A stretch of DNA of 41,002 nucleotides from UBA4246 sp045113695 (GTDB taxonomy: Bacteria > Bacillota > Clostridia > Christensenellales > Aristaeellaceae). Position 1 is the stretch's first letter, and each line of letters starts with the position of its first letter. The translations under genes were made by a program, and so were the position numbers. The notes under the pieces are model-generated. The model was not told where the DNA came from. It saw nothing but the letters and a program-made list of their open reading frames with translations, and did not search any database. Positions 38,720-41,002 of the stretch are shown here, piece after piece. The stretch is from assembly GCA_045113695.1 (NCBI GenBank), contig JBGUJG010000117.1, positions 1 to 41,002 of the forward strand, read 5' to 3'.

Positions 38720-40465
38720 TCAGCCCTCCTTTTCCTCACCGGTCAGAGCGCCCGGTTTGCACAGCTGGCGGCAGACCCCGCAGCCGACGCACAGGGTCTC
38801 GTCCACGCGGGCCTTGCCGTTCTTCATCGAGATCGCCGGGCAGCCGATCCGCATGCAGGACCTGCAGCCGATGCACTTGCCCGTATCCACATGCAGCGGG
38901 GGCTTGTGCTTCACATACTTGAGCAGGGCGCAGGGCCTTCTGGAGATGATGACGGAGGGCTCGTCCGCGGCCAGCTCTTCCTTAACGGCCTGATCGCAGG
39001 CGGCCAGGTCGTACGGGTCCACCACGCGGACCCTCCGGATGCCCATGGCGCGGCAGAGGCTCTCCAGGTCGATCTTGCCGGCCGGGTCGCCCTTGATGTT
39101 GTAGCCGGTGGTCGGGTTCTGCTGATGGCCGGTCATGCCGGTGATGGAGTTGTCCAGGATGATGACCGTGGAGTTCGACTGGTTGTAGGCGATGTTGGCC
39201 AGGCCGGTCATGCCGGAGTGCATGAAGGTGCTGTCCCCGATGACGGCGACGGTCTTCCCTTCGCTTGCTTCCCCGCGGACCTTGTTGAAGCCGTGGATGG
39301 CGCTGACGGAAGCGCCCATGCAGGCCGTCATCTCAATGGCGGACAGCGGGGCGACCGCGCCCAGGGTATAGCAGCCGATATCGCCGAGCACCGTGCACCT
39401 GTTGCGGGTCAGCGTGTAGAAAAGGCCCCTGTGCGGGCAGCCGGCGCACATGACCGGCGGGCGGGGCGGCACGGCGTCCGCAAGCGCCGGGCCTTTATCG
39501 GAAGGCATGCCCAGCTTTTCCGCCACCAGGTTTTGGCTGAACTCGCCCTCCAGCGGGAACAGGCTTTTACCGGCGGGATGGAGGCCCAGGTTCCGGCAGT
39601 GGTCCTCGATGAAGGGATCCAGTTCCTCGACGACGATCAGCCTGCCGACGGAGGCGGCGAAATCCCGGATCTTCTTTTCGGGCAGCGGCCAGACCATCCC
39701 GAGCTTCAGCACAGGGTAGCGGTCCCCGCAGACTTCCTTCACATACTGATAGCTGGTGGAGGAAGTGATGATGCCGACGGCATGATCCGTCCCCTCCTCC
39801 ACGCGGTTGAGCGGCGTTTCTTCCGCGAAGGCGACCAGCTGCCGGGTCCGCTCTTCCACGACCGGGTGCCGTTTGATGGCGTTGCCCGGCATCATGACGT
39901 ACTTGGCAATGTTCTTTTCGTAAGGCTTGAGGTCCGGCAGCTTCCGATCCCCCGTCTCGACCAGGGACTGGGAATGGGCCACGCGCGTGCACATCTTGAG
40001 GAAAACAGGCGCATCGAACCGCTCGGAAATCTCATAGGCTTCCTTCGCGAAGGCGAGGGCTTCCGCGGAATCCGACGGCTCCAGCATCGGCAGCTTGGCG
40101 GCCTTGGCGTAGTGGCGGGAATCCTGCTCGTTCTGGGACGAGTGCATGCCAGGGTCGTCCGCCACGGCGATGACCATGCCGCCGTTGACGCCGGTATAGG
40201 AAATGGTGAACAGCGGGTCCGCCGCGACGTTCAGACCGACGTGCTTCATCCCGCAGAAGGAGCGGGCCCCGGCCAGGCTCGCGCCGAAGGCCGCTTCCAT
40301 AGCGACCTTCTCGTTGGGCGCCCACTCGCAGTAAATCTCTTCGAATTTGGCCGCTTCCTCGGTGATCTCCGTGCTCGGAGTGCCCGGATAGCTGGACGCG
40401 AAAGAGCATCCGGCTTCATACAGGCCCCGCGCCGCGGCCACATTGCCCAGCATCAGTTTCTTCAT
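38720..40465 (-). CDS. iorA: Indolepyruvate:ferredoxin oxidoreductase, alpha subunit
   Basis: The thiamine-diphosphate and iron-sulfur subunit, 581 residues. The N-terminal pyrimidine-binding half opens LGNVAAARGLYEAGCSFASSYPGTPSTEI; the TPP pyrophosphate half has MCAGCPHRGLFYTL, GDIGCYTLG and IGDSTFMHSGMTGL ... NSITGMTGHQ. The C-terminus carries two ferredoxin-type clusters, CIGCRSCMRIGCP and CVGCGVCRQLCKPGA. Length and motifs are complete. It starts 16 bases after the YerC-like gene. It decarboxylates indolepyruvate and other aryl-pyruvates from transamination of Trp, Phe and Tyr and should be oxygen-sensitive, fitting a strict anaerobe. Confidence 0.97.
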   Translation of the reverse strand: MKKLMLGNVAAARGLYEAGCSFASSYPGTPSTEITEEAAKFEEIYCEWAPNEKVAMEAAFGASLAGARSFCGMKHVGLNVAADPLFTISYTGVNGGMVIAVADDPGMHSSQNEQDSRHYAKAAKLPMLEPSDSAEALAFAKEAYEISERFDAPVFLKMCTRVAHSQSLVETGDRKLPDLKPYEKNIAKYVMMPGNAIKRHPVVEERTRQLVAFAEETPLNRVEEGTDHAVGIITSSTSYQYVKEVCGDRYPVLKLGMVWPLPEKKIRDFAASVGRLIVVEELDPFIEDHCRNLGLHPAGKSLFPLEGEFSQNLVAEKLGMPSDKGPALADAVPPRPPVMCAGCPHRGLFYTLTRNRCTVLGDIGCYTLGAVAPLSAIEMTACMGASVSAIHGFNKVRGEASEGKTVAVIGDSTFMHSGMTGLANIAYNQSNSTVIILDNSITGMTGHQQNPTTGYNIKGDPAGKIDLESLCRAMGIRRVRVVDPYDLAACDQAVKEELAADEPSVIISRRPCALLKYVKHKPPLHVDTGKCIGCRSCMRIGCPAISMKNGKARVDETLCVGCGVCRQLCKPGALTGEEKEG

Positions 40466-40481
40466 GTCTCGTGTCTCTCCA

Positions 40482-40775
40482 TCAATCTTTTTCCCGCTGC
40501 CTGGCGATGACGTCCGTCATGACGCTGCCGTGATTCAGGATGTTGCGGCGCACGCGGCTGATGGTGGCGCTGCTGGCCCCCGTCCTTTCCAGGATGTCCG
40601 CGTACACCATGTCCTGCATCAGGTAGGAGGCGACGTTGTAGCGCTGCTCCATGCTCCGCAGCTCGTTTTCCGTGCACAGGTCCTCAAAAAAGCGTTCGCA
40701 CTCATCCAGGTTCTTCAGGCTCAGGATGGCTTCGTAGAGCGCTTTGCTCGGCTGTTTCTTGCTGTAGCGCATCAT
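40482..40775 (-). CDS. TrpR/YerC-family DNA-binding protein
   Basis: About 97 residues from ATG 40775 (MMRYSKKQPS); ATG 40805 would add ten. It matches the YerC/YecD branch of the Trp-repressor superfamily: YEAILSLKNLDECERFFEDLCTENELRSMEQRYNVASYLMQD, then the helix-turn-helix YADILERTGASSATISRVRRNI. TrpR itself binds tryptophan; YerC-type proteins lack known ligands. Being first in an operon for aromatic keto-acid oxidation makes aromatic-amino-acid-responsive autoregulation attractive, but this is inference. GGGAGG lies 12 bases before 40775, rather far, and GGAG lies too close to 40805, so the start is uncertain. Confidence 0.88.
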   Translation of the reverse strand: MMRYSKKQPSKALYEAILSLKNLDECERFFEDLCTENELRSMEQRYNVASYLMQDMVYADILERTGASSATISRVRRNILNHGSVMTDVIARQREKD

Positions 40776-40866
40776 CTGGCAAAGGATCCTCCCGGTCGGA
40801 TTCATCTCTCCGGCGGCGGTTTGCCCGTCCGGGGGCAGGCCGGCGCCGCATTCAGACAACAAGCAG

Positions 40867-40895
40867 ATTTTATCACAGGAAAGCGTGAAAGTAAA
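40867..40895 (-). promoter_or_regulatory. Probable promoter of the yerC-like/iorAB/paaK/ACT operon
   Basis: On the minus strand TTTACT (40895-40890) and TAAAAT (40872-40867) are spaced 17 bases, with TGTGA before the -10. It lies 60-90 bases upstream of the alternative start codons. Confidence 0.6.
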
Positions 40896-40952
40896 GCGGA
40901 AGGAAGGCGCTTGATGCGGCTGCAGCTGTACGCAAAATGTTTTTTCATCAGG

Positions 40953-40996
40953 GGGCTGTTGCACAGCCCTCGGCAGGGGGACACGTCCCCCTGCCG
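40953..40996. repeat. Two adjacent GC-rich palindromes at the right edge
   Basis: GGGCTGT/ACAGCCC (40953-40969, three-base loop) is followed by CGGCAGGGGGAC/GTCCCCCTGCCG (40971-40996, almost no loop). No T run follows on either strand within the window. The second shares its AGGGGG...CCCCCT layout with the palindrome after pgk. Confidence 0.65.
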
Positions 40997-41002
40997 GGAA
41001 CC

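Noticed and set aside
38252..40510. Plus-strand 752-codon frame opposite iorAB
   Set aside because: Shadow of GC-rich iorA/iorB codons; no start region or recognisable motif.

Overview
The window looks like part of a Gram-positive Clostridia chromosome with fairly high GC. Evidence: strong AGGAGG-type ribosome sites, a tyrosyl T-box leader, the infC-rpmI-rplT order with an L20-type leader, and ferredoxin-linked keto-acid metabolism. Three exported proteins carry plain type I signal peptides. A rumen or gut lineage such as Christensenellales/Aristaeellaceae would fit, but that is a guess from style; no marker here fixes the taxon.

Layout. 1-3956 (+) is the end of a sugar ABC transporter operon: two permeases, a solute-binding protein and a sugar-phosphate isomerase-like TIM barrel. 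Its last gene overlaps a macrodomain gene, which opens a run (3946-9340, +) of a macrodomain/C-terminal helical fusion, an unknown protein, a RelA-type HD hydrolase, a vWA protein, an alpha/beta hydrolase and an ADP-ribosylglycohydrolase. Two different ADP-ribose-removing enzymes sit close together with no visible ADP-ribosyltransferase. Diaminopropionate ammonia-lyase follows. 10567-15321 (-) holds infC-rpmI-rplT with its attenuator, a secreted vWA/peptidoglycan-binding protein and tyrS under a T-box. 15787-19318 (+) holds pgk and tpiA, separated by an elaborate fold-back, then a zinc-ribbon membrane protein and a secreted-type deaminase. tRNA-Leu(GAG) with a consensus promoter closes the core part.

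19.6-33.7 kb is an accessory island. Its left half (-) is one operon: small proteins, a lone HK97-type capsid protein, Cys-rich zinc-binding proteins, an HTH protein and two overlapping large serine recombinases. About 0.7 kb of repeat-rich non-coding DNA separates it from a divergent, AT-rich cargo module (+): a Cro-like regulator, a DUF6680-like gene broken by a homopolymer frameshift, a Type III-like methyltransferase/helicase-nuclease pair, and a 648-residue membrane-anchored coiled-coil protein with a possible PIN-like domain. The right edge is a decayed large polyvalent protein with a 9-bp tandem repeat. The least described part is probably this cargo module, read as a defence island.

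33.8-36.2 kb (+) is an XRE/TPR regulator coupled to an MFS exporter. 36.3-40.8 kb (-) is a TrpR/YerC-like regulator followed by iorA, iorB, a phenylacetate-CoA ligase family gene and an ACT-domain protein, an operon that would oxidise aryl-pyruvates to aryl-acetyl-CoA and interconvert it with the free acid.
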